DNA from: Rhodanobacter_A agri
Lineage (GTDB): Bacteria > Pseudomonadota > Gammaproteobacteria > Xanthomonadales > Rhodanobacteraceae
Reading direction: 5' to 3'
Assembly: GCF_044904705.1 (NCBI RefSeq)
Contig: NZ_JADIKL010000003.1
Location: forward strand, 1 to 64,000
Length of the DNA stretch: 64,000 nucleotides
Under the pieces are notes generated by a model. The model made no database searches. It saw only the letters and a list, made by a program, of their open reading frames with translations, and was not told the DNA's origin. The translations under genes and the position numbers were made by a program. How positions within the stretch are numbered: the first letter of the stretch is position 1; every line of letters begins with the position of its first letter. Of the stretch, positions 35,342 through 46,210 are shown piece by piece.

Positions 35342-35878
35342 ATGGGTCTGCATCTGGTGCCCGCCGGCCGCAACGTGCCGGACGAAATCAACGTCATCAT
35401 CGAAATCCCCAAGGATGCCGAGCCGGTCAAGTACGAGGTGGACAAGGATTCGGGCGCGATCTTCGTCGACCGCATCCTGTCCACGCCGATGCGTTATCCC
35501 TGCAACTACGGCTACGTGCCGGGCACGCTGGGCGGCGACGGCGATCCGCTGGACGTGCTGGTGATCCTGCCGCTGCCGCTGACGGTGGGCTCGGTGATCC
35601 GCTGCCACCCGGTCGGCATGCTGAAGATGACCGACGAGGCCGGCAGCGACGAGAAGTTGCTGGCGATCCCCTCGCCCAAGGTGTTCCCCGGCTACGCCCA
35701 CATCAGCGACATCAAGGGCGTTTCGCCGCACTGGCTGGAGCGCATCGGCCACTTCTTCGAGCATTACAAGGATCTCGAGAAGGGCAAGTGGGTGAAGGTG
35801 GAAGGCTGGGAAGGCGCCGATGCGGCGAAGGCCGAGATCACCGCCGGCATCGCGCGTTACAAGGCCTCCAAGGCCTGA
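35342..35878 (+). CDS. ppa: Inorganic pyrophosphatase, soluble family I
   Basis: A 178-residue cytoplasmic PPase hydrolysing PPi to phosphate. The pattern INVIIEIPKDAEPVKYEVDK, YPCNYGYVPGTLGGDGDPLD and GDG-DPLDVLV (Mg/PPi ligands) is complete, as is the C-terminal HFFEHYKDLEKGKWVKVEGW. The ATG at 35342 has AAGGA upstream. It is the third PPi-handling enzyme in the window beside pfp and hppA. A terminator follows, overlapping the end of the convergent LysR gene region. Confidence 0.96.
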   Translation: MGLHLVPAGRNVPDEINVIIEIPKDAEPVKYEVDKDSGAIFVDRILSTPMRYPCNYGYVPGTLGGDGDPLDVLVILPLPLTVGSVIRCHPVGMLKMTDEAGSDEKLLAIPSPKVFPGYAHISDIKGVSPHWLERIGHFFEHYKDLEKGKWVKVEGWEGADAAKAEITAGIARYKASKA

Positions 35879-35891
35879 GTCCGCTGAATCG

Positions 35892-35927
35892 ACGGCGCGT
35901 CGCCATCCGGCGGCGCGCCGTTTCTTT
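35892..35927 (+). terminator. Rho-independent terminator of ppa
   Basis: Stem ACGGCGCG/CGCGCCGT (35892-35899/35914-35921) with an inner CGCC/GGCG pairing in the loop, followed by TTCTTTT. Confidence 0.8.
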
Positions 35928-35935
35928 TGCGCGCG

Positions 35936-36877
35936 TCAACCGCGGCGCGCGCGCTTCGCGGCTGTCGCCTTCGGCGCCGGGCCACGTTCCCAAGGTGGCG
36001 GGTCGCCCAGCTTCCCGACCAGAAAGTCCGTGAACGCGCGCACCCGCGGCGGCACCAGTCGCCGCTGCGGCGTCACCGCCCAGATGCCGCTTTCGGGCAG
36101 CGGATAATCCGGCAGCACCACCTCCAGCTGCCCCTTGGCCAGCGCCTCGTGCACGTGCCACAGCGAATGCAAGGCAATGCCTTGTCCGGCCAGTGCCGCG
36201 TCGCGCACCGCTTCGCCCAGCGTGGTTTCGAACCGTCCCTGTACGCGCACGACATGCTCGTGGCCGTGCCGGTCGACCAGACGCCATACGTCCTGGCCGG
36301 ACAGCAGCACGCATTCGTGTCGCGCAAGCTCTGCCGGCGTGCGCGGGCGGCCATGCCGGCGCAGGTAATCGGGCGACGCGCACAGCACGCGGCGATTCGC
36401 GGCCAGCCGGCGTGCGACCAGGCTGGAGTCGTTCAACGTGCCGATGCGGATGGCGAGGTCGTAGCCTGCGCCCACCACGTCCACCATCTCGTCGCTCAGG
36501 TGCGCGAACAGGCGCAGCTTCGGGTGAAGTGCGAGGAACTCGGGTAGCAGCGGCGAGATGTATTCCCGGCCGAACGCGGCCGACATGGTTACGCGCAAGG
36601 TGCCGGACACGCTGCCGGCGCTCTGGCGAAGGCCGGCGGTCAACGCGTCCAGGTCTTCGACCAAGGCACGGCCTTGTTCGGCCAGCAGCCGCCCTTCCGG
36701 CGTGGGATGCAGGCTCCGCGTGGTCCGCTGCAGCAGCCGCACACCCAGCCCGCGCTCCAGCCGTTGCAGCCGCTGGCTGGCGACCGCGACCGAAATGTCC
36801 AGGCTGCGCGCAGCAGCGCTGATCGAGCCCTGGTCCAACACGCGCAGAAACAGAGCGAGGTCGTCGAGGCGATCCAT
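35936..36877 (-). CDS. LysR family transcriptional regulator
   Basis: A 313-residue LTTR. The HTH occupies residues 1-60 (LALFLRVLDQGSISAAARSL ... ASQRLQRLERGLGVRLLQRT) and the rest is the periplasmic-binding-like effector domain (GTLRVTMSAAFGREYISPLL). The tail after LGDPPPWERG is Lys/Arg-rich. It is divergent from the MFS gene (97 bp between starts), whose operon it probably controls. That gap is AT-rich (TTTGTTGAAAATGAATCC and a TTGACA at about 36926), as usual for LTTR sites. Confidence 0.92.
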   Translation of the reverse strand: MDRLDDLALFLRVLDQGSISAAARSLDISVAVASQRLQRLERGLGVRLLQRTTRSLHPTPEGRLLAEQGRALVEDLDALTAGLRQSAGSVSGTLRVTMSAAFGREYISPLLPEFLALHPKLRLFAHLSDEMVDVVGAGYDLAIRIGTLNDSSLVARRLAANRRVLCASPDYLRRHGRPRTPAELARHECVLLSGQDVWRLVDRHGHEHVVRVQGRFETTLGEAVRDAALAGQGIALHSLWHVHEALAKGQLEVVLPDYPLPESGIWAVTPQRRLVPPRVRAFTDFLVGKLGDPPPWERGPAPKATAAKRARRG

Positions 36878-36974
36878 GTCTTTCAATGATTTGTTGAAAA
36901 TGAATCCATATGCTGATGGTTTTTGTTGACAGTGCAAGTGCCTAGGCTGCGCACTCCCCTCAAGGAGCACCCGC

Positions 36975-38171
36975 ATGGCCTCCGCCCATCCCCGCACGCC
37001 GCCGGCCCTGTACGCGCTGGCCATCGGCGCGTTCGGCATCGGCACCACCGAGTTCGTGATCATGGGCTTGCTGCAGCAGGTATCCGCGGATCTCGGCGTG
37101 AGCATCGCTACCGCCGGCCTGCTGATCTCGGGCTATGCCATCGGTGTGTTCGCCGGCGCACCGGTCATCACCATCGCCACCCGCCGCCTGCCACGCAAGG
37201 CAGTGCTGCTGGGATTGATGGCTATCTTCATCCTCGGCAACCTCGCCTGCGCGCTGGCTGGAAGCTATGTCGCGCTGATGGCTGCACGCGTGCTTACTTC
37301 GCTGGCGCACGGCACCTTCTTCGGCGTGGGTGCGGTGGTAGCCACCTCGCTGGTGCCGGAACAGCGCAAGGCCTCGGCCATCGCCACCATGTTCAACGGC
37401 CTCGCCCTGGCCACCCTCATCGGCGTACCGGCTTGCGCATGGCTGGGCCTGCACTTCAGCTGGCATGCGGCGTTCTGGGCGGTGACCGCGATCGGCATGC
37501 TGGCCATGCTGGCGCTGGCCGTGCTGGTGCCACCCACGCAGGGCGAATCCGCGCCGGCGGCGCTAGGCGTGGAGCTGCGCGCCATCGCGGGCGTGCCGGT
37601 GCTGCTCGGCCTGGCCACCACGGTGTTCGGCTTCGCCGGCGTGTTCGTGGTCTACACCTACATCGAGCCGCTGCTCACCCAAGTCGCCGGCTTCGGCGAC
37701 GCGATGGTCTCGCCGGTGTTGCTGGTATTCGGCGCAGGCATGGCGATCGGCAATCCGCTCGGTGGGCGGCTCGCCGACCGCCGCCTGTCCAGCGCGCTGA
37801 TCGGCACGCTCGTGGCGCTGGTCGCGGTATTGCTTGTGTTCGGTTTCGCGCAACACGCGCGATGGTCGATGGTGCTGTTCACCGGCCAGCTGGGCATGGC
37901 CATGTTCGCCACCGTGGCGCCGCTGCAGCTGTGGATCCTGCGTCAGGCCGGCGACGCACCCAGCCTGGCCTCCAGCCTCAACATCGGCGCGTTCAACCTG
38001 GCCAATGCGCTGGGTGCGTGGCTGGGCAGCGCGGTGATCGCGCACGGCGCCGGGCTGACCGCGCTGCCATGGGCCGCCGCGTTGGTGACAGGTATCGGCA
38101 TCGCGCTGGCGGCGTACGCGCTGCGTGGCCGGCGTGCCATACAAGCGGGCGTGGCCTGTCCACAAGCCTGA
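36975..38171 (+). CDS. MFS transporter, AraJ/DHA1-like
   Basis: A 398-residue protein with 12 predicted transmembrane helices. The N-terminus (LYALAIGAFGIGTTEFVIMG), the loop-2-3 motif (VITIATRRLPRKAVLLG) and the motif in helix 4 (ARVLTSLAHGTFFGVGAVVA) identify the sugar-efflux/AraJ-NepI branch of DHA1 proton antiporters. Substrate unknown. AAGGAG precedes the ATG. It is the first gene of an operon with an aldo-keto reductase and an MDR dehydrogenase, divergent from LysR. Confidence 0.92.
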   Translation: MASAHPRTPPALYALAIGAFGIGTTEFVIMGLLQQVSADLGVSIATAGLLISGYAIGVFAGAPVITIATRRLPRKAVLLGLMAIFILGNLACALAGSYVALMAARVLTSLAHGTFFGVGAVVATSLVPEQRKASAIATMFNGLALATLIGVPACAWLGLHFSWHAAFWAVTAIGMLAMLALAVLVPPTQGESAPAALGVELRAIAGVPVLLGLATTVFGFAGVFVVYTYIEPLLTQVAGFGDAMVSPVLLVFGAGMAIGNPLGGRLADRRLSSALIGTLVALVAVLLVFGFAQHARWSMVLFTGQLGMAMFATVAPLQLWILRQAGDAPSLASSLNIGAFNLANALGAWLGSAVIAHGAGLTALPWAAALVTGIGIALAAYALRGRRAIQAGVACPQA

Positions 38172-38196
38172 CTCTTCCCCCTCACGGAGCTACATC

Positions 38197-39257
<1,061 letters not shown>

Positions 39258-39261
<4 letters not shown>

Positions 39262-40274
39262 AAACCGTCGCCCTCACCCGCTACCTGCCCATCGACAATC
39301 CCGAATCGCTGGTCGACGTGGAACTGCCGCGGCCCGCCCCCGGCGAACACGATCTGCGGGTGCGCGTGGAAGCCGTCTCGGTGAATCCGGTCGACACCAA
39401 GGTCCGCGCACCCAAACCGCAGGTGGAAGCGCAGCCGAAGGTGCTTGGCTACGACGCAGCCGGCGTGGTCGAGGCCGTGGGCGCCGAGGTACAGGGTTTC
39501 CAGCCCGGCGACCGCGTCTACTATGCCGGCGACGTCACCCGGGCGGGTAGCAACGCGGAGTTCCAGCTTGTCGACGCACGACTCGCCGCGGCCATGCCGC
39601 GCTCGCTGGATTTCGCCCAGGCCGCCGCGCTGCCGCTGGTGGCGATCACCGCGTGGGAGCTGCTGTTCCAGCGCATGCCGTTCGATAGCGAGCACGGCGG
39701 CAAGGGCAAGTCATTGCTGGTGATCGCCGGCGCCGGGGGCGTGGGCTCGATCGCGATCCAGCTGGCACGGCGCGCGGGCTTCACCGTGATCGCCACCGCG
39801 TCGCGTCCGGAATCCATGGACTGGTGCCATGCGATGGGCGCGCAGTATGTGGTGAATCATCGCGATCCGCTGGCGCCGCAGCTGGCCGCGTTGGGCTTCC
39901 CGCAGATCGACGCCGCGCTCAACCTTGCCGACACCGACCACTACTGGGACACGCTGGGCGAACTGCTGGCGCCGCAAGGCCACGTGGGCCTGATCGTGGA
40001 ACCGAAAGGGGCTTTGAAAATCGGCGACCCGTACAAGGCCAAGTGCATCGGCATTCACTGGGAGATGATGTTCGCGCGATCCCGCTTCCGCACGCCGGAC
40101 ATGACCGAACAAGGCCGCATCCTCGCGCGCGTGGCGGCACTGGTCGACGTCGGCGAGCTGAAGAGCATCCAGCGCGAGGCGTTGAACCCGATCAATGCGG
40201 CGAACCTGCGTGAGGCGCACCGCCGGCTGGAGTCGGGCGCCGGCATCGGCAAACTGGTACTGGCCGGCTGGTGA
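39258..40274 (+). CDS. MDR-family zinc-type alcohol dehydrogenase / quinone oxidoreductase-like
   Basis: A 338-residue medium-chain dehydrogenase: GroES-like domain (VSVNPVDTKVRAPKPQ, GYDAAGVVEAVGAEV) followed by a Rossmann fold (VIAGAGGVGSIAIQLARRAG). The catalytic zinc ligands of true alcohol dehydrogenases are not present, so it belongs to the quinone-reductase-like ZADH branch using NADPH. It is translationally coupled (ATGA) to the aldo/keto reductase, suggesting a shared role in carbonyl or quinone detoxification. Confidence 0.92.
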
Positions 40275-40280
40275 TGCGAG

Positions 40281-40305
40281 GCGGGCCGGCGCATGGCCGG
40301 CCCGC
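40281..40305. terminator. Bidirectional hairpin between convergent genes
   Basis: A 9-10 bp stem GCGGGCCGG/CCGGCCCGC (40281-40289/40297-40305) lies between the dehydrogenase and ferritin genes. There is no T-run on either side, so its terminator role is inferred from position. Confidence 0.55.
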
Positions 40306-40329
40306 CGTGCGGCGCGTAGCGCCCAGCGC

Positions 40330-40947
40330 TCAGCCGCGCTTGCGCCCGTTCTTCTTCGCGCCGGCACGGCCGCCGTGCACAGGTGCCGGCTTGGCCGGCT
40401 CGCCCTTCTTGCCCAGCTGTTCCAGCAAGGTGTTCATGTCTTCGGCGTGCTCCTCCTCCATCGCCAGGATGCTTTCCAGCACGCGGCGGGTGGTGGGATC
40501 ATCCTTGCCCACGTAATCGATCATCTCGCGGTAGCTGTCGATGGCGATGCGCTCGGCGACCAGGTCCTCCTTGATCATGTCGACGATGTCTTCGCCTTCC
40601 ACGTAGTCGGAATGACTGCGCGTGGCCAGCCCCTCGGGCGAGAAATCCGGTTTGCCGTCGAGCTGGGTGATGCGCTCGGCGATAAGGTCGGCGTGGCCTT
40701 GCTCCTCGTTCGCGTGCTGCAGGAACTCCTGCTTGATCGCCTGCGAATGGATGCCCGAGGCCATGTAGTAGTGGTACTTGTAGCGCAGCACGCAGACGAT
40801 CTCGGTGGCCAGCGCGTGGTTGAGCAGCTTCACCACGGTGGCGCGATCGGCTTTGTAGCCGGCGGTCATCGCGCCCTTGTCGATGTCCTGGCGCGCGCGC
40901 TTGCGAATGGCCTCGAGATCGCTGACGAAAGGCTTGGCTTTGGACAT
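40330..40947 (-). CDS. Ferritin-like / bacterioferritin-type protein
   Basis: A 205-residue four-helix-bundle protein. The di-iron ligands can be placed at E49, E82 and H85 (EEQGH), E132 and E165/H167 (MEEEHAED). The helix sequence LLNHALATEIVCVLRYKYHY is typical of the ferritin-like DPS/bacterioferritin group. A basic Gly/Lys/Arg tail (GAKKNGRKRG) follows the bundle, which could bind DNA. It stores or detoxifies iron. CAGGAG lies upstream of the ATG. Monocistronic, between convergent and tandem neighbours. Confidence 0.88.
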   Translation of the reverse strand: MSKAKPFVSDLEAIRKRARQDIDKGAMTAGYKADRATVVKLLNHALATEIVCVLRYKYHYYMASGIHSQAIKQEFLQHANEEQGHADLIAERITQLDGKPDFSPEGLATRSHSDYVEGEDIVDMIKEDLVAERIAIDSYREMIDYVGKDDPTTRRVLESILAMEEEHAEDMNTLLEQLGKKGEPAKPAPVHGGRAGAKKNGRKRG

Positions 40948-41010
40948 GGCTGGCTCCTGGGCTGATGCCGCCTGCGACGGACACGGCCTTTCAGCCTAGG
41001 CGCGCGCATG

Positions 41011-41039
41011 AAAAAGCCGGGTGAAAACATCACCCGGCT
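41011..41039 (-). terminator. Rho-independent terminator of thiC
   Basis: On the minus strand a 10-bp stem AGCCGGGTGA/TCACCCGGCT (41039-41030/41024-41015) is followed by TTTTT. It lies 26 bp downstream of the thiC stop. Confidence 0.88.
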
Positions 41040-41064
41040 CTTCCCGATTCCCAGGCGCTGGGCG

Positions 41065-42942
<1,878 letters not shown>

Positions 42943-42967
42943 CGGCTTAAATTCCGGCGGCTTGCAT

Positions 42968-42992
42968 GAAAAATCCGCACGGTAACGTGCGG
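42968..42992 (-). terminator. Riboswitch terminator hairpin upstream of thiC
   Basis: On the minus strand CCGCACG-TTAC-CGTGCGG (42992-42975) is followed by ATTTTTC. This intrinsic terminator sits between the TPP aptamer and the thiC start, 72 bp after the aptamer, and is the likely expression platform: TPP binding would favour termination. Confidence 0.75.
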
Positions 42993-43063
42993 TCTCTGCG
43001 CGAGGGACTCGCGCGCGAAGCGACGGCGCCGGACGCACGATGAACTCGGTCACCATGCGGCGA

Positions 43064-43139
43064 AGCTCCCTACACCGGTGCTAACCGGATCAGGTTCGAA
43101 GGGACTCTCTCAGCCGACCGTTGCGCCGGCACCCCCGCT
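43064..43139 (-). ncRNA. TPP riboswitch (THI element)
   Basis: On the minus strand the conserved THI elements appear in order: GGGGGTGCC, then CTGAGAGAGTCCC, then CCCTTCGAACCTGATC with CGGTTAGCACCG, ending in GTGTAGGGAGC. These are the pyrimidine- and pyrophosphate-sensing helices of the TPP aptamer. It precedes thiC by about 120 nt and would repress it when TPP is abundant. Confidence 0.95.
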
Positions 43140-43204
43140 TCTGGAGGGGCTATTCAAGCACGAAGCGGGGTCCGCCGCGAGTGCGGCGGGGTCGCGGCAG
43201 GCGC

Positions 43205-43855
43205 TCAGCGCGGTGCGTAGGCGCGCAGGAAGGTGACCACGCCGGCACGGGCGGTGGCCTCGATCTCGGCGGCGTAGCTTTCGCCACAGTCCACGCAACC
43301 GAACATGCGACGCATGAACAGGTCGCCCTTGATCAGCGCAAAGAACTGCACGCAGGCACGCGGCACGTCGTCGAGGATGAGCTGCCCGGCGTCGACCGCA
43401 TGCTGCAGCAGGCGCTCCATCAAGCCGTGCGTGCGCAAGGTGCCTTCCTCCCACAGCAGCCGGCCGAAGCGCGGATTGCCCTGGCGGCAGTCGCCGAGGA
43501 TGGCACGGAAGGTGCCCACGGTTTCCTGGTCGCAGTCGAGCCGCGCGTGGATCAACGCCACGCGCAGCAAGGTCTGCTCGATAGGTGCCTGCGGGTCGTG
43601 GTCGTAGGTGTTTTCCGGCAGCAAGTCCTCGATGCGCGCGCGGATCACCTCGCGGAACAGGTTGTCCTTGTCGCCGAAATGGCTGTAGACGGTGAGCTTG
43701 GAGACGCCGGCTTCGGCGGCGATCGCGTCCATGCTGGTGCCAGCGAAGGCGTTGCGGATGAACAACGCTTTCGCCGCGGCCAGGATGGCCGCGCGTTTCT
43801 CAAGGTCCTTCGGTCGCCCCGGTCCCTGGGACCTGACCGGCGAGATACTGCTCAT
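43205..43855 (-). CDS. TetR/AcrR family regulator
   Basis: A 216-residue TetR protein. The HTH lies in residues 20-65 (KRAAILAAAKALFIRNAFAG, TSMDAIAAEAGVSKLTVYSH). The C-terminal half matches the AefR/TetR_C_7-like ligand domain (CDQETVGTFRAILGDCRQGN). It carries three Cys (two in FGCVDCGESY). It is divergent from pcm-tolC and likely controls the TolC efflux operon and itself through palindromic sites in the 240-bp gap. A perfect -10 (TATAAT) lies just upstream. Confidence 0.9.
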   Translation of the reverse strand: MSSISPVRSQGPGRPKDLEKRAAILAAAKALFIRNAFAGTSMDAIAAEAGVSKLTVYSHFGDKDNLFREVIRARIEDLLPENTYDHDPQAPIEQTLLRVALIHARLDCDQETVGTFRAILGDCRQGNPRFGRLLWEEGTLRTHGLMERLLQHAVDAGQLILDDVPRACVQFFALIKGDLFMRRMFGCVDCGESYAAEIEATARAGVVTFLRAYAPR

Positions 43856-43888
43856 GTCGAAGCCTTCCCAAAACGGTACACGGACTTT

Positions 43889-43946
43889 ATTATACGCACT
43901 GGTTCAATTATTTCCAGCCGGCTGGCCCAAAAAGTGTCCGCGGACA
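43889..43946. promoter_or_regulatory. tetR promoter and 12-bp palindromic operator candidate
   Basis: On the minus strand TATAAT (43894-43889) with TGGAAA 16 bp upstream forms a promoter for the TetR gene. On either strand TGTCCGCGGACA (43935-43946) is a perfect 12-bp palindrome between this promoter and the plus-strand genes. A half-site TGTCC-like GGGACA follows at 43953. The palindrome is a plausible TetR binding site. Confidence 0.6.
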
Positions 43947-44095
43947 TTATCCGGGACATGACTTACGTCAGCGCATCGCGGTGACTTCCGGCACTTCGTG
44001 ACACGAGGCGCGGGCCGCAGGCTAGTCATTGTCGAGGCAAGGCCAAGCCCTTATCCTTTCTGGTCTTTTTCGGCACTCACGGAACACTGGCAGAC

Positions 44096-44755
44096 ATGGC
44101 GATGAACTTCGAACAGGCGCGGACGAACATGGTCGAGAACCAGGTGCGTCCATGGGAAGTGCTGGACGGCCGCGTGCTGGACATGCTCGGCCGCGTGCGG
44201 CGCGAGGATTTCGTGGCGCCCGAACACCGCCAGCTCGCCTTCGCCGACCTGTGCCTGCCGCTGGGCCATGGCGAGGTGATGATGAAGCCGGTGCTGGAAG
44301 GCCGCGTGCTGCAGGCACTGGATCTCAAGGCCAGCGACCGCGTGCTGGAGATCGGCACCGGTTCGGGCTTCCTCACCGCCTGCCTTGCCGGGCTGGCGGC
44401 CGAAGTGGTCAGCATCGACATCCATGCCGACTTCACCGCGACGGCGGGCCAGCGCCTGGCATCCGCCGGCGTGACGAACGCGCAACTCCACACCGGCGAA
44501 GCCGTGCGCGGCTGGCAGCCGGATGGCCAGTTCGATGCCATCGTCGCTACCGGCGCAGTGGCTGAGACGCCGGCGCGCTGGCTGGGCTGGCTGAAGCCTG
44601 GTGGCCGACTGCTGGTGATCCGCGGCGAGTCGCCCGCACAGCAGGCGATGCTGATCACCCATGAGGGCGAGGGCCGCCAGCGCGAGGAAAACCTGTTCGA
44701 GACCGACCTGCCCTATCTTGCCCACGCCGCGCCGTCGTCGCGTTTCGTGTTCTGA
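44096..44755 (+). CDS. pcm: Protein-L-isoaspartate O-methyltransferase
   Basis: A 219-residue SAM methyltransferase that repairs isoaspartyl residues. The N-terminus (FEQARTNMVENQVRPWEVLD) and the motifs VLEIGTGSGFLTACLAGLAA (SAM loop), VVSIDIHADF and DAIVATGAVAETPARWLGWL identify the family. An alternative start two codons downstream (44102) is possible. In Xanthomonadales it regularly precedes tolC, as here (41-bp gap), so the two are co-transcribed. Confidence 0.92.
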   Translation: MAMNFEQARTNMVENQVRPWEVLDGRVLDMLGRVRREDFVAPEHRQLAFADLCLPLGHGEVMMKPVLEGRVLQALDLKASDRVLEIGTGSGFLTACLAGLAAEVVSIDIHADFTATAGQRLASAGVTNAQLHTGEAVRGWQPDGQFDAIVATGAVAETPARWLGWLKPGGRLLVIRGESPAQQAMLITHEGEGRQREENLFETDLPYLAHAAPSSRFVF

Positions 44756-44796
44756 ACGCCCCACCGACCGACATCGACTCCCCCACGAGGCAACCC

Positions 44797-46146
44797 ATGC
44801 GTTTGAAGCTGCTCACCCTGGCATTGACCCTGGCCGCCGTCTCGCTGCCCAGCCATGGCGAAGACCTGCTCGACGCCTATCGCCAGGCGCGCGCCAACGA
44901 CCCGGTGCTGGCCCAGGCCGACGCCACCCGCCTCGCCACCGGTGAAGGCGTCAATCAAGCGCGTGCGCTGCTGCTGCCGCAGATCAACGGCAGCCTCGGG
45001 CTGAGCCAGACCACGGGTGGCGGCAACGAGCGCGTGCAGGATCCGAACAACCCCAACCAGTTCATCAACACCAGCTCGTTCGGCCACAGCCGCACGCGCA
45101 ATCTCAGCGCCAACCTCAGCCAGACCGTGTTCGACTTCAGCAAGTACGCCAGCCTCAAGGCGGCGCACTCCTCGGCGAATGCACAGGACGACACCTACCA
45201 GGCAGCGCTGCAGAACCTGTTCGTACGTGTCTCCAACGCCTACTTCACGGTGCTGACCGACGAGGACCAGCTCACCTTCGCCAAGGCCAACGAAGACGCT
45301 TACAAGCGGCAGTACGAGCAATCCGACCAGCGCTACAAGGTGGGCTTGTCGGCGATCACCGACGTCTACCAGGCCAAGTCCTACTACGAGGGCGCCAAGG
45401 CGCAGACCATCGCCGCGCAGAACACCTTGGACAACGATCGCGAGGCGCTGAGCCAGATCACCGGCCAGCCCACCGGCTCGCTGAAGAAGCTGCGCGACGA
45501 TCTGCCGATGGGCGCGCCCGACCCGTCCGACCCGGACGCCTGGGTCAAGCAGGCGCTGGCCAACAACCCTGCCCTGCTCGCCCAGGAGCAGAACGTGCAG
45601 GCCGCCGAGCACAACGTCACCGCGGCGCGCGCCGGCCACCTGCCCACGATCACCGCCAACGTCAGCTACGGCAAGAGCTCGAGCTGGTACGAGAACGCGG
45701 CGATCCATTCCAACACGCCGTCCTCGACCACGATCGGCCTCACCCTCAACGTGCCGATCTTCTCCGGCGGCCTCACCCAGTCGCAGGTGCGCCAGTCCAT
45801 CTACAACCGCGACGCAGCGCAGGATTCGATGGAAATCGAGCGCCGCCAGGTGAAGGCGAGCACGCTCAACTACTATCGCTCGGTGCTGGCCGGCGTCAGC
45901 CAGGTGCTGTCCGGCAAGGCCGCGGTGGATTCGGCGCAGAAGGCGCTGGACGCCACGCGCGCGGGCTTCGAGGTGGGCACGCAGACCATGGTCAACGTGC
46001 TGCTGGCGATCCAGACACTGACCCAGGCGGAGAGCAGCTACTCGCAGGCGCGCCACCAGCTGGTGCTCAACCGCTTGCTGCTGAAGCAGAGCGCCGGCAC
46101 CGCCAGCCTCAGCGATCTGCAGGACATCAACGCCCTGCTGCAGTAA
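44797..46146 (+). CDS. tolC: TolC family outer-membrane efflux protein
   Basis: A 449-residue outer-membrane factor. A signal peptide (residues 1-21, ending LPSHG) is followed by two OEP repeats with long coiled-coil helices (LLDAYRQARANDPVLAQADA in the first; NPALLAQEQNVQAAEHNVTA in the second) and beta strands such as SLGLSQTTGGGNERVQ. It forms the trimeric exit duct for RND, MFS and type-I exporters. It ends at QDINALLQ. It lies downstream of pcm and is likely repressed by the divergent TetR protein. Confidence 0.94.
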   Translation: MRLKLLTLALTLAAVSLPSHGEDLLDAYRQARANDPVLAQADATRLATGEGVNQARALLLPQINGSLGLSQTTGGGNERVQDPNNPNQFINTSSFGHSRTRNLSANLSQTVFDFSKYASLKAAHSSANAQDDTYQAALQNLFVRVSNAYFTVLTDEDQLTFAKANEDAYKRQYEQSDQRYKVGLSAITDVYQAKSYYEGAKAQTIAAQNTLDNDREALSQITGQPTGSLKKLRDDLPMGAPDPSDPDAWVKQALANNPALLAQEQNVQAAEHNVTAARAGHLPTITANVSYGKSSSWYENAAIHSNTPSSTTIGLTLNVPIFSGGLTQSQVRQSIYNRDAAQDSMEIERRQVKASTLNYYRSVLAGVSQVLSGKAAVDSAQKALDATRAGFEVGTQTMVNVLLAIQTLTQAESSYSQARHQLVLNRLLLKQSAGTASLSDLQDINALLQ

Positions 46147-46168
46147 GCCGCCGCGGAACACGCACAAG

Positions 46169-46199
46169 GACGGCCGGGCACTGCCCGGCCGTCGTCGTT
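46169..46199. terminator. Terminator between tolC and waaA
   Basis: An 11-bp stem GACGGCCGGGC/GCCCGGCCGTC (46169-46179/46183-46193) with an ACT loop, followed by GTCGTTT. It can serve tolC (plus) and, less well, the convergent waaA gene. Confidence 0.8.
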
Positions 46200-46210
46200 T
46201 CAGCGCCCGG

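Noticed and set aside
36926..36948. A TTGACA followed by TAGGCT upstream of the MFS gene as a promoter
   Set aside because: The spacer is only 11 bp, too short for a sigma-70 promoter; the hexamers may belong to different elements.
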